Assembly (NCBI GenBank): GCA_963765745.1
Contig: CAVXXM010000009.1
Location: forward strand, 1-21,214
Length of the DNA stretch: 21,214 nucleotides
Direction of reading: 5' to 3'
Source: JAHFPN01 sp963765745
GTDB lineage: Bacteria; Pseudomonadota; Alphaproteobacteria; Rhizobiales; Xanthobacteraceae
Part shown: positions 1 through 7,903 of the stretch, piece after piece
Layout of the letters: each line of letters opens with the position of its first letter
Numbering within the stretch: position 1 is the first letter of the stretch
Program-made: the position numbers and the translations under genes
The notes under the pieces: generated by a model
What the model saw: only the letters and a program-made list of their open reading frames with translations
What the model was told of the DNA's origin: nothing
Databases searched by the model: none

Positions 1-1744
1 GGCGGTGCAGCACGTCGAGACCGGCGGTAGGGCCGCCGGCGACCTGCAACGCGAGGCGGTCCTTGTCGCGCGTGCGCACGTCCTCGATCACGCTGTCCAC
101 CGTCGCCGCGTCCACGCCGATTGCCGCGAGCGCGGCGCTGCCGAAGCTCACGGCTGATTCGATCGTCTCGCGAATTTCGTAATCGACGCCCTTGCCGATC
201 AGCTCGAGGGTATGTCGGCGATCGTAAGAGCGCACGAACAGTTTGGCGTAGGAAAACTGGCTCTTGACCAGATCGACGATCTTATTGGCGACCTCGGGCT
301 TTTCGACGCAGATGGCGATCAGGCGCGCGCGGCCGGCACCGGCGGCGCGCAGCACATCGAGGCGGGTGCCGTCGCCGTAATAGATCTTGAAGCCGAAGCG
401 GCTGGCGCTCTGGATCATCTCGACGTCGCCATCGATGATGGTCACGTCCACGCCCTGGGCCAGGAAAAATTGCGAGACCACCTGGCCGAAGCGGCCGAAT
501 CCGATGATCAGCACCGAGCCGCGAGCGTCGGAGAAGTCGTCAGGGGCGGGCTCGGCTTCGCGAAAGAGCCGCTTGATCAGCCGCTCGCTGAGCGCCGCAA
601 GCGGCGGGCCGAATAGCATGGTCAGCGCTGCGAGCGCCGCGAGCAGGCTGGCTTGCGAGGCATTGAGCAGGCCGAGCGAGAGCCCAAGCGGGAACAGCAC
701 GAAGGCGAACTCGCCGGCCGGCATCAGTACCGCACCGGCGCGCAGAGCGTCGGCGCGCTCCTCGCAGGTCGGGCGGAACAAGGCGCCCACGATCGCGGCC
801 TTGACCGACATCATCACGACGGCGGCGGCTAGTAGAAGCAGAAGGTTCTCGCGCACCACCGCAAGATCGATCGACATGCCCACGCCCATGAAGAAGACCG
901 CAAGCAAGAGCCCGCGGAACGGCTCGATGTCGGCTTCCAGTTCGTGGCGGTAGGTCGATTCGGCGAGCATCACGCCGGCCAGGAATGCGCCGAGTGCCAT
1001 GGAAAGACCCGCCGCCTTCATGGCGAGCGCAGCGCCGAGCACGACGAGTAGCGCGCCCGCGGTCATCGCTTCGCGGGCGCCGGTGGCAGCGAGCGCGCGC
1101 AGGAACGGGTTCAGCAGGTAGCGGCCCGCCAGCACGATCGCGGCGATGGCGCCAGCGCCGATCAGCGTCGCGGTCGCGGCTTCGGCGAGGCTGCGGCCAT
1201 CATTGGCCTGGAACGGCGCAAGCAGGGGCAGCAACGCCAGCAACGGCACCACCGCCATGTCTTGGAACAAGAGTACTGCGAAAGCGCGCTGGCCGTAGGT
1301 GTCCTGCAATTGGCCGCGCTCGTCGAGGATCTGCAACACGATCGCAGTGGACGACATTGCGAGCGCAAGGCCGGCCACGGCCGCACCGCGCCAGTTGAGC
1401 CCGAAGGCCGGGACCGCCAGTGCTCCGAGGGCGAGCGCGGTGAGAAAAAGCTGCCCCGCGCCGAAGCCGAAATGTCGCGCCGCAGAGCGAAGAGCCGCGA
1501 GATTTTCAGCTCGAGGCCGATGAGGAACAGCAGCATCACCACGCCGAGCTCGGCGACGCCGATAATGGTGCCGGCATCGCGGAAGATCGAAAGCCCCCAC
1601 GGGCCGATCGCGACGCCGGCGGCGAGATAGCCGACGATGGCCGAGAGGCCGAGGCGGCGGGCAATGGGCGCGGTGATCACCGCCGCGGCCTAGAAGAACG
1701 AGAATTGGAAATAGCGTGCCGATATCGGCGCCGGGGTGTTCCAT
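1..1744 (-). CDS. Monovalent cation:proton antiporter-2 (KefB/KefC-type), frameshifted and cut by the window edge
   Basis: This is a glutathione-regulated K+-efflux-type (CPA2) inner-membrane antiporter exchanging K+ or Na+ for protons. Read on minus from the ATG at 1744 to position 1, it gives about 581 codons. An N-terminal multi-helix exchanger domain includes the stretches LSAIVGYLAAGVAIGPWGLS and VMLLFLIGLELK. It is followed by a cytoplasmic TrkA-N/RCK nucleotide-binding domain beginning with GFGRFGQVVSQFF near position 500. Two single-base deletions break the frame. One lies around 1689-1690, where the ATG frame otherwise runs out of the conserved AAAVITAPIARR stretch. The other lies at the AAA at 1470-1472, where RRDI should continue as FGFGAGQLFL. 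From there the frame is open to the window edge, so only the extreme C-terminus is missing. A GAGAG-type ribosome site precedes the start, 12 bp after the LysR stop. The family is clear; the transported ion is not. Confidence 0.85.
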   Translation of the reverse strand, partial: MEHPGADIGTLFPILVLLGRGGDHRAHCPPPRPLGHRRLSRRRRRDRPVGAFDLPRCRHHYRRRRARRGDAAVPHRPRAENLAALRSAARHFGFGAGQLFLTALALGALAVPAFGLNWRGAAVAGLALAMSSTAIVLQILDERGQLQDTYGQRAFAVLLFQDMAVVPLLALLPLLAPFQANDGRSLAEAATATLIGAGAIAAIVLAGRYLLNPFLRALAATGAREAMTAGALLVVLGAALAMKAAGLSMALGAFLAGVMLAESTYRHELEADIEPFRGLLLAVFFMGVGMSIDLAVVRENLLLLLAAAVVMMSVKAAIVGALFRPTCEERADALRAGAVLMPAGEFAFVLFPLGLSLGLLNASQASLLAALAALTMLFGPPLAALSERLIKRLFREAEPAPDDFSDARGSVLIIGFGRFGQVVSQFFLAQGVDVTIIDGDVEMIQSASRFGFKIYYGDGTRLDVLRAAGAGRARLIAICVEKPEVANKIVDLVKSQFSYAKLFVRSYDRRHTLELIGKGVDYEIRETIESAVSFGSAALAAIGVDAATVDSVIEDVRTRDKDRLALQVAGGPTAGLDVLHR

Positions 1745-1756
1745 CGTTTTTCTCTC

Positions 1757-2636
1757 TCACTCCGCCGCGGCGGCTTCGGATAGGTTGTCGAGGCCTTGCA
1801 CGATATGCGCCGCAAGCGCGTCGGCGAGTGCGGAGGGCTCGTGGGCGTTGCGCAAGAGGCCGATATCGATCGCGGGCAACGCCGGAAACCCGTCCTGCTC
1901 GCCGATCACGCGCATGCCGGGGCGCAGCGCCGAATTTAGGGAACACGGACACTGCGAGACCGGCGAGCACAGCGGCGCCGATCGCGCCGGCGTTCCAGCT
2001 TGTGTAGAGGATACGGTGCAGGCGGCCGGCACCCTGCAGCTTCTCAATCGCGATCCGGCGCCAGGCGCAAGTCTGACGGCCGAGTGCGAGCGGCACGACC
2101 TCTTCGAGGTGAATCGCGCTGCGGGTCGACGTGACCCAGAGCAGGCGTTCGCGTCTGATGATGTCACAATGCCGGTTGCTCGATGAATGGGTGATGATGG
2201 CAAGATCGATGTCGCCGTTGTCGATGCGATCGACCAGGCTCACGGTCGGCTCGCAGACGATGGTGAGCTCGACGCCGGGATGCGAGCGTGCGAAGCGCGC
2301 CATGATTTCCGGCAGATACCGGTCGGCGTAGTCGTCGGGCACGCCCAAACGCGCGCTGCCGGTAAGGCCGGCGCCGGCGATCGATGTGAACGCCTCCACG
2401 TTCAGCTTCACGATGCGGCGCGCGTAATCGAGCAGGCGTTCTCCGTCGTCGGTGAGCTTGGAGGCGCGGCCGTCGCGCTCGAAGATCGGCTTGCCGAGCC
2501 GTTCCTCGAGCCGCTTCATCTGCATGGAGACTGCGGACTGGGTCTTGTGTACGACGTCGGCGGCGCGCGTGAAGCTGCCGGTCTCGGTGATGGCGATGAA
2601 GGTGCGAAGCTGGTCGATGTCGAGGAGCGCGGTCAT
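1757..2636 (-). CDS. LysR-family transcriptional regulator, frameshifted near its C-terminus
   Basis: This is a DNA-binding regulator of about 292 aa when read across one indel. The N-terminal winged helix-turn-helix spans about residues 6-65 (LRTFIAITETGSFTRAADVV, then QSAVSMQMKRLEERLGKPIF), the classical LysR signature. A periplasmic-binding-protein-like effector domain follows from about residue 90. The ATG frame is correct as far as VSVFPK. One extra base in the TTT at 1935-1937 then throws it out of frame. Removing it continues as SALRPGMRVIGEQDGFPALP and ends at the TGA at 1757-1759. Without the correction the ORF runs on to 1677 through low-complexity Arg-rich sequence that overlaps the antiporter start, which argues that the extension is spurious. 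The gene lies 12 bp upstream of the antiporter, probably co-transcribed, and divergent from the DUF1127 gene. Its effector is unknown. Confidence 0.85.
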
Positions 2637-2830
2637 GGGAGAGCCCTGAGTTTGGAATCAAATCATTCGAGATGCTGATCGGTTAGATTAAAAACATTCG
2701 TTTCACTTATCAATCGCCAGGGCGCATAAAGGCGCTGTCACGAATTCAAACCGAGGTGATTTCGGGTCGTGCGAGGCATCCCCTCGCGCGGGAAGGCCTG
2801 TCTTTGCCGGCAATTACGAAGGAGCCTGCC
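2637..2830. promoter_or_regulatory. Divergent promoter region between the LysR gene and the DUF1127 gene
   Basis: This 194-bp spacer lies between two diverging starts. Positions about 2651-2712 are clearly AT-richer than the surrounding coding DNA (for example GATTAAAAACATTCG and TTCACTTATCAATC), as expected for a promoter and regulator-binding site. LysR regulators commonly bind just such a spacer and control both themselves and the divergent gene. I could not define an unambiguous T-N11-A box or a confident -35/-10 pair, so exact sites are not claimed. Confidence 0.5.
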
Positions 2831-3163
2831 ATGAGCTGCATCGCTGAAAGTCCCAAGGCCGTTTCCCAACCCTGGCTGCCGTCAACCGGCGCCATGCTCG
2901 GGTGGATCGCGAACCGCGTACGCGCGATTGGTCGGGCGATCACGGGCCGGCGTGTGCTGCGCGAACTCGCTTCCTTCGACGATCGCATGCTGCGCGACAT
3001 CGGGCTGAGCCGCCACGACCTGCGCAGCGCGGCGGCCGAGCCGCTCTATCGCGATCCGACATCGTTGCTTGCCGGACGCGTCGACGAGTTCGCGGGGCGG
3101 ACGAAGTACTCGTGCCCGTCTCCCGCGGACGGCCCAAGTCAACGTGATCTCGTACTGATCTGA
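2831..3163 (+). CDS. DUF1127 domain-containing small protein
   Basis: This is a 110-aa protein with the DUF1127 (YjiS-like) core at about residues 40-70, RRVLRELASFDDRMLRDIGL followed by SRHDLR, which is the family hallmark. Proteins of this family are small, Arg-rich and abundant in alphaproteobacteria; some have been linked to phosphate and carbon metabolism and to RNA-related regulation, but no single biochemical role is established. The ATG at 2831 is chosen because AAGGAG sits at 2819-2824, an ideal distance upstream. The gene is divergent from the LysR gene and ends before a strong terminator, so it is probably a single-gene transcript. The tail after about residue 90 (containing Cys and several Ser/Pro) shows no recognisable family sequence. 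Confidence 0.85.
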   Translation: MSCIAESPKAVSQPWLPSTGAMLGWIANRVRAIGRAITGRRVLRELASFDDRMLRDIGLSRHDLRSAAAEPLYRDPTSLLAGRVDEFAGRTKYSCPSPADGPSQRDLVLI

Positions 3164-3210
3164 ACTCGTAAAATTCGGCAGCCCTCCCCACTCCCCCAGC
3201 TGCCGATCCT

Positions 3211-3249
3211 GGCGCCCGCCGATACACCCACGGCGGGCGCCTTTTCTTT
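3211..3249 (+). terminator. Rho-independent terminator after the DUF1127 gene
   Basis: A perfect 11-bp stem, GGCGCCCGCCG (3211-3221) and CGGCGGGCGCC (3231-3241), encloses a 9-nt loop. It is followed at once by TTTTCTTT (3242-3249). It lies 48 bp after the DUF1127 stop codon and ahead of the exporter gene, so it should isolate the two transcripts. Confidence 0.9.
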
Positions 3250-3336
3250 GTGCGGTCATTTCGGGTGGCGTTGCGAGCGGGCGGCTCGGCTATAGTGGCG
3301 ATTGCCGCGCACCGCGGCCTTCTCCTCCAGGTCGCG

Positions 3337-4527
3337 ATGCCCCAGCCGATTCCCCGCCTTCGCTTGATTCTGATCCTCGGTGCGCTTTCGGCGTTCGGTC
3401 CGCTGGCGACCGACATGTATCTGCCGGCGTTCCCGGCGCTGGCGCGCGCGTTCTCGACCGACGCAGCTGCAGTGCAAGGAACACTCGCGACTTACTTCGT
3501 CGGTCTTGGGCTCGGGCAGGCGATCTGGGGTCCGATCTCGGACCGATACGGACGCAAACCTTCGATGCTGTTCGGTCTCGCGTTATTCGTTGCATCCTCG
3601 ATCGCCTGCGCGCTGGCGACTTCGATCGAGAGCCTCTGGATTTTCCGTTTCGTCCAGGCGCTCGGTGGCAGCGTCGGCATGGTGCTCGGGCGCGCGGCGG
3701 TGCGTGACGTCTACAAGGGCGCGGACGCCGCGCATTTCTACTCGCGGCTGCTGCTCGTGCTCGGAATGGCGCCGGTACTCGCGCCCTTTCTCGGCGGTCA
3801 GATTCTGGCCTTCCTCGGTTGGCGGTCGATTTTCTGGGCGCTCGGATCATTCGGCGTCGCGTGTTTTCTCGCGGTCTGGCTGCAGCTACCCGAGACCTTG
3901 CCGCCCGCCCGGCGCGCGAGCGGCGGCCTCGGCGCCGTGCTCAAGGACTACGGAAAGCTCCTGCGCGACCGGCATTTTCTCGGCTTTACGCTGCCTTCGA
4001 ACTTCGCGTTCGCCGGAATGTTCGCCTATATCGCCGGCTCGCCGTTCGTGTTCATCGAGTTGTTCGGTATCGCGCCCCAACATTTCGGGCTGCTGTTCGG
4101 CTTCAATGCCATCGGCATCGTGCTGGTGTCGCAGCTCAATGCACATCTGGTGCACCGCTTCGGGCCGGCGCTGTTGTTGCGCGTCTCTTTGGTCGTCTAT
4201 TTCGCGGCCGGGCTCGCGCTGCTCGTGGCGGCCCTGACCCAAGCCGGACTCGTCGCGATCGCGGCATCGCTATTCTTTGCGGTCGCGATGATGGGGGTGG
4301 TGCCGCCGAACTCCATGGCGCTCGCGCTCGAGCCCCATCCACGCGCCGCCGGGAGCGTATCGGCGCTTTCCGGCGCAATGCAGTTCTCGGTCGGCGCGCC
4401 GATCGTGGCACTGCTCGGCGTGCTGCACGACGGCAGCGCACTGCCGATGGCTTATATAGTGGCTGGCTGCGGGCTCGTGGCGCTGGCGATTAATTTCGCA
4501 TCCACGCGCGGTGCGAAGCCGGATTAG
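3337..4527 (+). CDS. Bcr/CflA-family multidrug efflux MFS transporter
   Basis: This is an inner-membrane drug:proton antiporter of the major facilitator superfamily, 396 aa with about 12 predicted hydrophobic helices. The first helix carries FGPLATDMYLPAFPAL (about residues 20-35), characteristic of the Bcr/CflA (DHA1) branch. The loop after helix 2 carries the MFS motif A variant GPISDRYGRKPS (about 65-76). FRFVQALGGSVGMVLGRAAV (helix 4) and a proline-containing LVLGMAPVLAPFLGG (helix 5, motif C region) also fit. The ATG at 3337 gives the usual family start; an upstream in-frame extension to 3250 would abut the terminator T-run and has no recognisable sequence. The ribosome site is weak (CCAGG). 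The stop overlaps the convergent IalB gene by 4 nt. The exported substrate cannot be read from sequence. Confidence 0.87.
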   Translation: MPQPIPRLRLILILGALSAFGPLATDMYLPAFPALARAFSTDAAAVQGTLATYFVGLGLGQAIWGPISDRYGRKPSMLFGLALFVASSIACALATSIESLWIFRFVQALGGSVGMVLGRAAVRDVYKGADAAHFYSRLLLVLGMAPVLAPFLGGQILAFLGWRSIFWALGSFGVACFLAVWLQLPETLPPARRASGGLGAVLKDYGKLLRDRHFLGFTLPSNFAFAGMFAYIAGSPFVFIELFGIAPQHFGLLFGFNAIGIVLVSQLNAHLVHRFGPALLLRVSLVVYFAAGLALLVAALTQAGLVAIAASLFFAVAMMGVVPPNSMALALEPHPRAAGSVSALSGAMQFSVGAPIVALLGVLHDGSALPMAYIVAGCGLVALAINFASTRGAKPD

Positions 4528-5024
4528 GGCAGCTTGTCGAAGCCCTGGGTGAAGCCCGACAGGCTCACTGGAATCCCGATGCCTTCTTCGGGCGTCTGGA
4601 AGATGATGAAGGTCGCGATCTGGCCGCTCTTGAGCTGGCCGACAAGTTTCTCATCCATGATGACTTCGGCGACGCAGCCATTGGGCAGGCAGCGCACGAA
4701 GCCCGCGCGGCCGACGTCGGCTTGGTCGATTTTGAGCCCCAGACCCGAAGGCAGCAGCACGCCCAAAGGCGCCAGCACGCGCATGAGGCGCGACTTTTGA
4801 TCGGCAGTCTTGAGCACGATCACGGTGAGGCCGACGTTGGGCCGGTCCTCGGCGGTTACGCTCTGGATCAGCGCGCATTGCTCGGCTTGAGCACCGGCGG
4901 GGGTGTCGCAGCGGATCTGCCAGTCGCCATGCACCGAGCGCACCACGCCCTGCGCTGCGGCCGGTGAGGCCGAGAAGGCCGCCGCGACGAGCGCGATTGC
5001 CAGACGCAACGAATAACACCGCAT
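4524..5024 (-). CDS. Invasion-associated locus B (IalB) family periplasmic protein
   Basis: This 166-aa secreted protein has a signal peptide (hydrophobic residues about 8-20, then SPAAAQ with cleavage near residue 24). The mature part carries GDWQIRC at about 33-39, a second Cys at 50, and the Cys pair in GFVRCLPNGCVAEV (about 109-122), the conserved arrangement of the IalB family and probably disulfide bonded. The family is named after a Bartonella factor for erythrocyte invasion, but it is widespread in free-living rhizobia, where the role is unknown, so invasion should not be inferred. The ATG at 5024 is preferred over the adjacent TTG at 5027 because GGAG lies 8 nt upstream of it. It is transcribed against the exporter, with stop codons overlapping. 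Confidence 0.85.
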   Translation of the reverse strand: MRCYSLRLAIALVAAAFSASPAAAQGVVRSVHGDWQIRCDTPAGAQAEQCALIQSVTAEDRPNVGLTVIVLKTADQKSRLMRVLAPLGVLLPSGLGLKIDQADVGRAGFVRCLPNGCVAEVIMDEKLVGQLKSGQIATFIIFQTPEEGIGIPVSLSGFTQGFDKLP

Positions 5025-5053
5025 CAAGTCACTCCGGGCGCAGGCGAATCACG

Positions 5054-5069
5054 CTTGGCGTTCGCCAAG
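5054..5069. repeat. Perfect palindrome, candidate operator
   Basis: CTTGGCGTTCGCCAAG is a perfect inverted repeat with 7-bp arms around TT. It lies 29 bp upstream of the ialB-family start codon and about 280 bp upstream of coxB. Its position suits an operator for the ialB-family gene. No regulator can be assigned from the sequence. Confidence 0.35.
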
Positions 5070-5269
5070 ATCGGCTAGGCCGAACCGCCTACAATGCCGC
5101 CGCTCCATGTCAAGGACCGGGCGGGCGGCAATGAGGCGATTGGCGGTACATCTTATCCGTTATCCGACCAATTGCCGCATCATTGGCTGCTCCGTTGGCG
5201 TTGCGAGGCTTTGGGAAGTATGGTTCAAGGGCCTTCATCTGCGGCTTTACCGACTTTCCGGGCGCGCGC

Positions 5270-5305
5270 CGGGACCATGGAATGGCTGCAGTAGGCCATG
5301 TCCCG
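5270..5305 (+). other. Possible 5'-leader hairpin ahead of coxB
   Basis: CGGGACCATGG (5270-5280) pairs with CCATGTCCCG (5296-5305) over 10 bp with one bulged base and a 15-nt loop. The inner bases can also pair differently (ATGGC with GCCAT). It ends about 40 nt upstream of the coxB start and has no T-run, so it is not a terminator. Confidence 0.3.
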
Positions 5306-5346
5306 AGCACCGGGCCATTGACGAATTGGAAGGGATAGCGGACGCG

Positions 5347-6216
5347 ATGATCGCTGGAATAGCGGCCCTGCGGGGACGGTTTTCTCGGATTGGAGCCGCC
5401 TTCAGCGTGCTCGCGGGCGCAATCGTCTTTGCCATGCCGGCCTTGGCCGGGACCGGCCTGCCTACACCGTGGCAGATCGACTTTCAGACCCCGGTTACTC
5501 CGGTGATGGAAGCGATTTACTCGTTTCACGCGTTTCTCACCATCCTGTCGGCGGCGATCACCGTGTTCGTCATGGTGCTGCTCGGGATCTGCATCTTCCG
5601 TTTCAACGAGCGCGCCAATCCGGTCCCCTCGAAGACCACTCACCACACTGCGCTCGAAATCGTCTGGACCGTGATCCCCGCGATCATCTTGATCGTGATC
5701 TTCGTGCCCTCGCTGCGCATATTGTTCGAGCAGCTCGAAATTCCGAAGTCGGATCTGACGGTGAAGGCCACCGGCACGGCGCAGTGGACCTGGACCTACA
5801 ATTATCCCGACAACGGCGGCTTCAGCTTCGACAGCAATATGCTGCAGGACAACGAGCGCAAATCCGGCCAGCCGCGCCTCTTGGCCGTCGACAACGAGAT
5901 GGTCGTGCCGGTCAATAAGGTCGTGCGCGTGCAAGTCACCGCCGAAGGGATCATCCACGCTTTTGCGATGCCTTCATTCGGCATCAAGATCGATGCGATC
6001 CCCGGCCGCCTGAACGAAACCTGGTTCAAGGCGACGCGCGAGGGCATCTTCTACGGCCAGTGCTCCGAATTATGTGGCCGTAACCATGCCTTCATGCCGA
6101 TCGCGATCCGGGTGGTGAGCGATCGGGAGTTCGCAGCCTGGGTCGAGGAAGCAAAGAAGAAATTCGCGGCGGCGCCGGATCCGGCAACCGTCGTCGTGGC
6201 CGAAGCGGCGCGCTGA
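5347..6216 (+). CDS. coxB: Cytochrome c oxidase subunit II (aa3 type)
   Basis: This is subunit II (also called CtaC) of the aa3 oxidase; it takes electrons from cytochrome c through its CuA centre. It is 289 aa. The signal peptide ends in AMPALA (cleavage near residue 34). Two transmembrane hairpin helices lie at about 58-86 and 104-127, followed by the periplasmic cupredoxin domain with the aromatic QWTWTYNY patch (146-153). All CuA ligands are visible: His204 (IIHAF), Cys239, Glu241, Cys243, His247 and Met250 in GQCSELCGRNHAFM. There is no C-terminal cytochrome c domain, unlike caa3 oxidases. The ATG at 5347 is chosen for its signal peptide and the upstream GGAAGGGA (5328-5335). It is the first gene of the oxidase operon, 40 bp ahead of coxA. 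Confidence 0.97.
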   Translation: MIAGIAALRGRFSRIGAAFSVLAGAIVFAMPALAGTGLPTPWQIDFQTPVTPVMEAIYSFHAFLTILSAAITVFVMVLLGICIFRFNERANPVPSKTTHHTALEIVWTVIPAIILIVIFVPSLRILFEQLEIPKSDLTVKATGTAQWTWTYNYPDNGGFSFDSNMLQDNERKSGQPRLLAVDNEMVVPVNKVVRVQVTAEGIIHAFAMPSFGIKIDAIPGRLNETWFKATREGIFYGQCSELCGRNHAFMPIAIRVVSDREFAAWVEEAKKKFAAAPDPATVVVAEAAR

Positions 6217-6256
6217 ACGCAGCGCGCACGAGCAGGATCGAGAACGAGGCAAGCTA

Positions 6257-7861
6257 ATGGCTTATGGCGCGACGCATCACGCTGAACACGACCACAGCCC
6301 GACCGGCTGGCGGCGCTGGATGTATTCGACCAACCATAAGGACATCGGCACGCTCTATCTGGTGACGGCGATCCTTTCGGGAGTGATCGGCGGGCTGTTA
6401 TCGGTCGGCATGCGGCTCGAGCTGCAAGACCCGGGCATGCAGTACTTCACCAATCCGCACACCTTCAATGCGTTCGTCACTGCGCACGGCCTGATCATGG
6501 TGTTCTTCATGATCATGCCCGCGCTGATCGGCGGTTTTGGCAACTGGTTCGTGCCGCTGATGATCGGGGCACCCGACATGGCGTTCCCGCGCATGAACAA
6601 CATTTCGTACTGGTTCCTGGCGGCGGCACTGATCCTGCTCGTCACATCTCTGTTCGTGGAAGGACCACCGGGAGGCCTAGGGTTCGGCGGTGGCTGGACC
6701 GCCTATCCGCCGCTCTCTGGCAAGGCGGGGCATCCGGGCCCGTCGATGGATCTGGCGATCTTCGCACTGCATCTGGCGGGCGCGTCGTCGATCTTGGGCG
6801 CCATCAACTTCATCACCACGATCTTCAATATGCGCGCGCCCGGCATGACCATGCACAAGATGCCGCTGTTCGTCTGGTCGGTACTGGTGACGGCGTTCCT
6901 GCTCCTGCTGGCGCTGCCGGTGCTGGCCGGTGCGATCACCATGCTGCTCACCGACCGCAACTTCGGCACCACCTTCTTCGATCCGCAGGGCGGCGGCGAT
7001 CCGGTGCTGTTCCAGCATCTGTTCTGGTTCTTCGGTCATCCGGAGGTCTACATCCTGGTGCTGCCAGCATTCGGCATCGTCAGCCAGGTGATCTCGACTT
7101 TCTCGAAGAAGCCGATCTTCGGCTATCTCGGGATGGCCTATGCGATGGTTGCGATCGGTGTGATCGGATTCGTGGTGTGGGCGCACCACATGTACACCGT
7201 CGGCATGAGCGCGGGCGCGCAGGCCTATTTCGTGGCCGCGACCATGGTCATCGCGGTGCCGACCGGGATCAAGATTTTCTCCTGGATCGCCACGATGTGG
7301 GGCGGCTCGATCCGCTTCACGACGCCGATGCTGTGGGCGGTTGGCTTCATCTTCCTGTTCACCGTCGGCGGCGTCACCGGCGTGATCTTGTCCAATGCCG
7401 GCGTCGACCGCGCGTTCCACGACACCTACTACGTGGTCGCGCACTTCCATTACACGATGTCGCTCGGCGCCACCTTCGGCATTTTCTGCGGTTGGTACTA
7501 CTGGTTCCCGAAGATGACCGGCTACACCTACTCGGAATTTCTCGGCAAGCTGCACTTCTGGCTGACCTTCATCGGCGTCAACGTGGTGTTCTTCCCGCAG
7601 CACTTCCTCGGACTCGCCGGCATGCCGCGGCGCATCGCCGACTATCCGGACGCCTATGCAGGCTGGAACTACGTCTCCTCGATCGGGGCCTATATCTCGA
7701 CCGCCGGGCTGGTCGTGTTCTTCGTCTGCATCTTCCGTGCCTTCGCGCAGAAGCGGAGGGCGGCCGATAATCCGTGGGGCGCGGGCGCGACGACGCTCGA
7801 ATGGACGCTGCCGTCGCCGCCGCCGTTCCACACCTTCGAGGTGTTGCCGCGGATTTGTTGA
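6257..7861 (+). CDS. coxA: Cytochrome c oxidase subunit I (aa3 type)
   Basis: This is the catalytic heme-copper subunit (CtaD): it reduces O2 to water and pumps protons across the inner membrane. It is 534 aa with about 12 helices. The heme a ligands are His77 (AHGLIM) and His398, the heme a3 ligand is His396 (AHFHYT), and the CuB ligands are His261, His310 and His311. The GHPEVY segment gives Glu263, the D-channel gate, and Tyr265, the residue cross-linked to a CuB histidine. Together with Asp107 (GAPDMAFPRMNN) and Lys339 of the K-channel (TGIKIFSW), this marks an A1-type oxygen reductase. The sequence is full-length and uninterrupted. GAGG precedes the ATG. A small inverted repeat lies in the 42-bp gap before ctaB. 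Confidence 0.98.
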   Translation: MAYGATHHAEHDHSPTGWRRWMYSTNHKDIGTLYLVTAILSGVIGGLLSVGMRLELQDPGMQYFTNPHTFNAFVTAHGLIMVFFMIMPALIGGFGNWFVPLMIGAPDMAFPRMNNISYWFLAAALILLVTSLFVEGPPGGLGFGGGWTAYPPLSGKAGHPGPSMDLAIFALHLAGASSILGAINFITTIFNMRAPGMTMHKMPLFVWSVLVTAFLLLLALPVLAGAITMLLTDRNFGTTFFDPQGGGDPVLFQHLFWFFGHPEVYILVLPAFGIVSQVISTFSKKPIFGYLGMAYAMVAIGVIGFVVWAHHMYTVGMSAGAQAYFVAATMVIAVPTGIKIFSWIATMWGGSIRFTTPMLWAVGFIFLFTVGGVTGVILSNAGVDRAFHDTYYVVAHFHYTMSLGATFGIFCGWYYWFPKMTGYTYSEFLGKLHFWLTFIGVNVVFFPQHFLGLAGMPRRIADYPDAYAGWNYVSSIGAYISTAGLVVFFVCIFRAFAQKRRAADNPWGAGATTLEWTLPSPPPFHTFEVLPRIC

Positions 7862-7863
7862 GC

Positions 7864-7886
7864 GCTCGCGGTAACGCTGCGCGAGC
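7864..7886 (+). other. Intercistronic inverted repeat between coxA and ctaB
   Basis: GCTCGCG (7864-7870) and CGCGAGC (7880-7886) form a 7-bp stem with a 9-nt loop just after the coxA stop. There is no T-run, so it is more likely an mRNA stability or processing hairpin than a terminator, if it has a role at all. Confidence 0.3.
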
Positions 7887-7903
7887 TTGAGCCGGGCATA
7901 GCC

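Larger units (their letters stand above)
5025..5346. promoter_or_regulatory. Intergenic region upstream of the cytochrome oxidase operon
   Basis: This 322-bp gap between the divergent ialB-family gene and coxB must hold both promoters. I see a 16-bp perfect palindrome at 5054-5069 and a hairpin at 5270-5305 (listed separately). An in-frame upstream extension of coxB back to 5107 exists, but it reads as Arg/Cys-rich sequence without similarity to subunit II leaders. I therefore treat the gap as non-coding. No convincing -35/-10 pair was found by eye. Confidence 0.5.

Noticed and set aside
1677..1932. Arg-rich C-terminal extension of the LysR gene overlapping the antiporter start
   Set aside because: It appears only because of an apparent one-base insertion; the alternative frame gives normal LysR sequence and length.
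3271..3296. Possible promoter TTGCGA ... TATAGT ahead of the exporter gene
   Set aside because: The spacer is only 14 bp, too short for a normal sigma-70 promoter, and the -35 match is poor.
4524..5024. IalB-family gene as evidence of a pathogen
   Set aside because: The family is common in non-pathogenic rhizobia and the rest of the window is ordinary core-genome content.
5107..5346. In-frame upstream extension of coxB
   Set aside because: It would bury the signal peptide about 80 residues inside the protein, and the ribosome site and signal peptide support the ATG at 5347.
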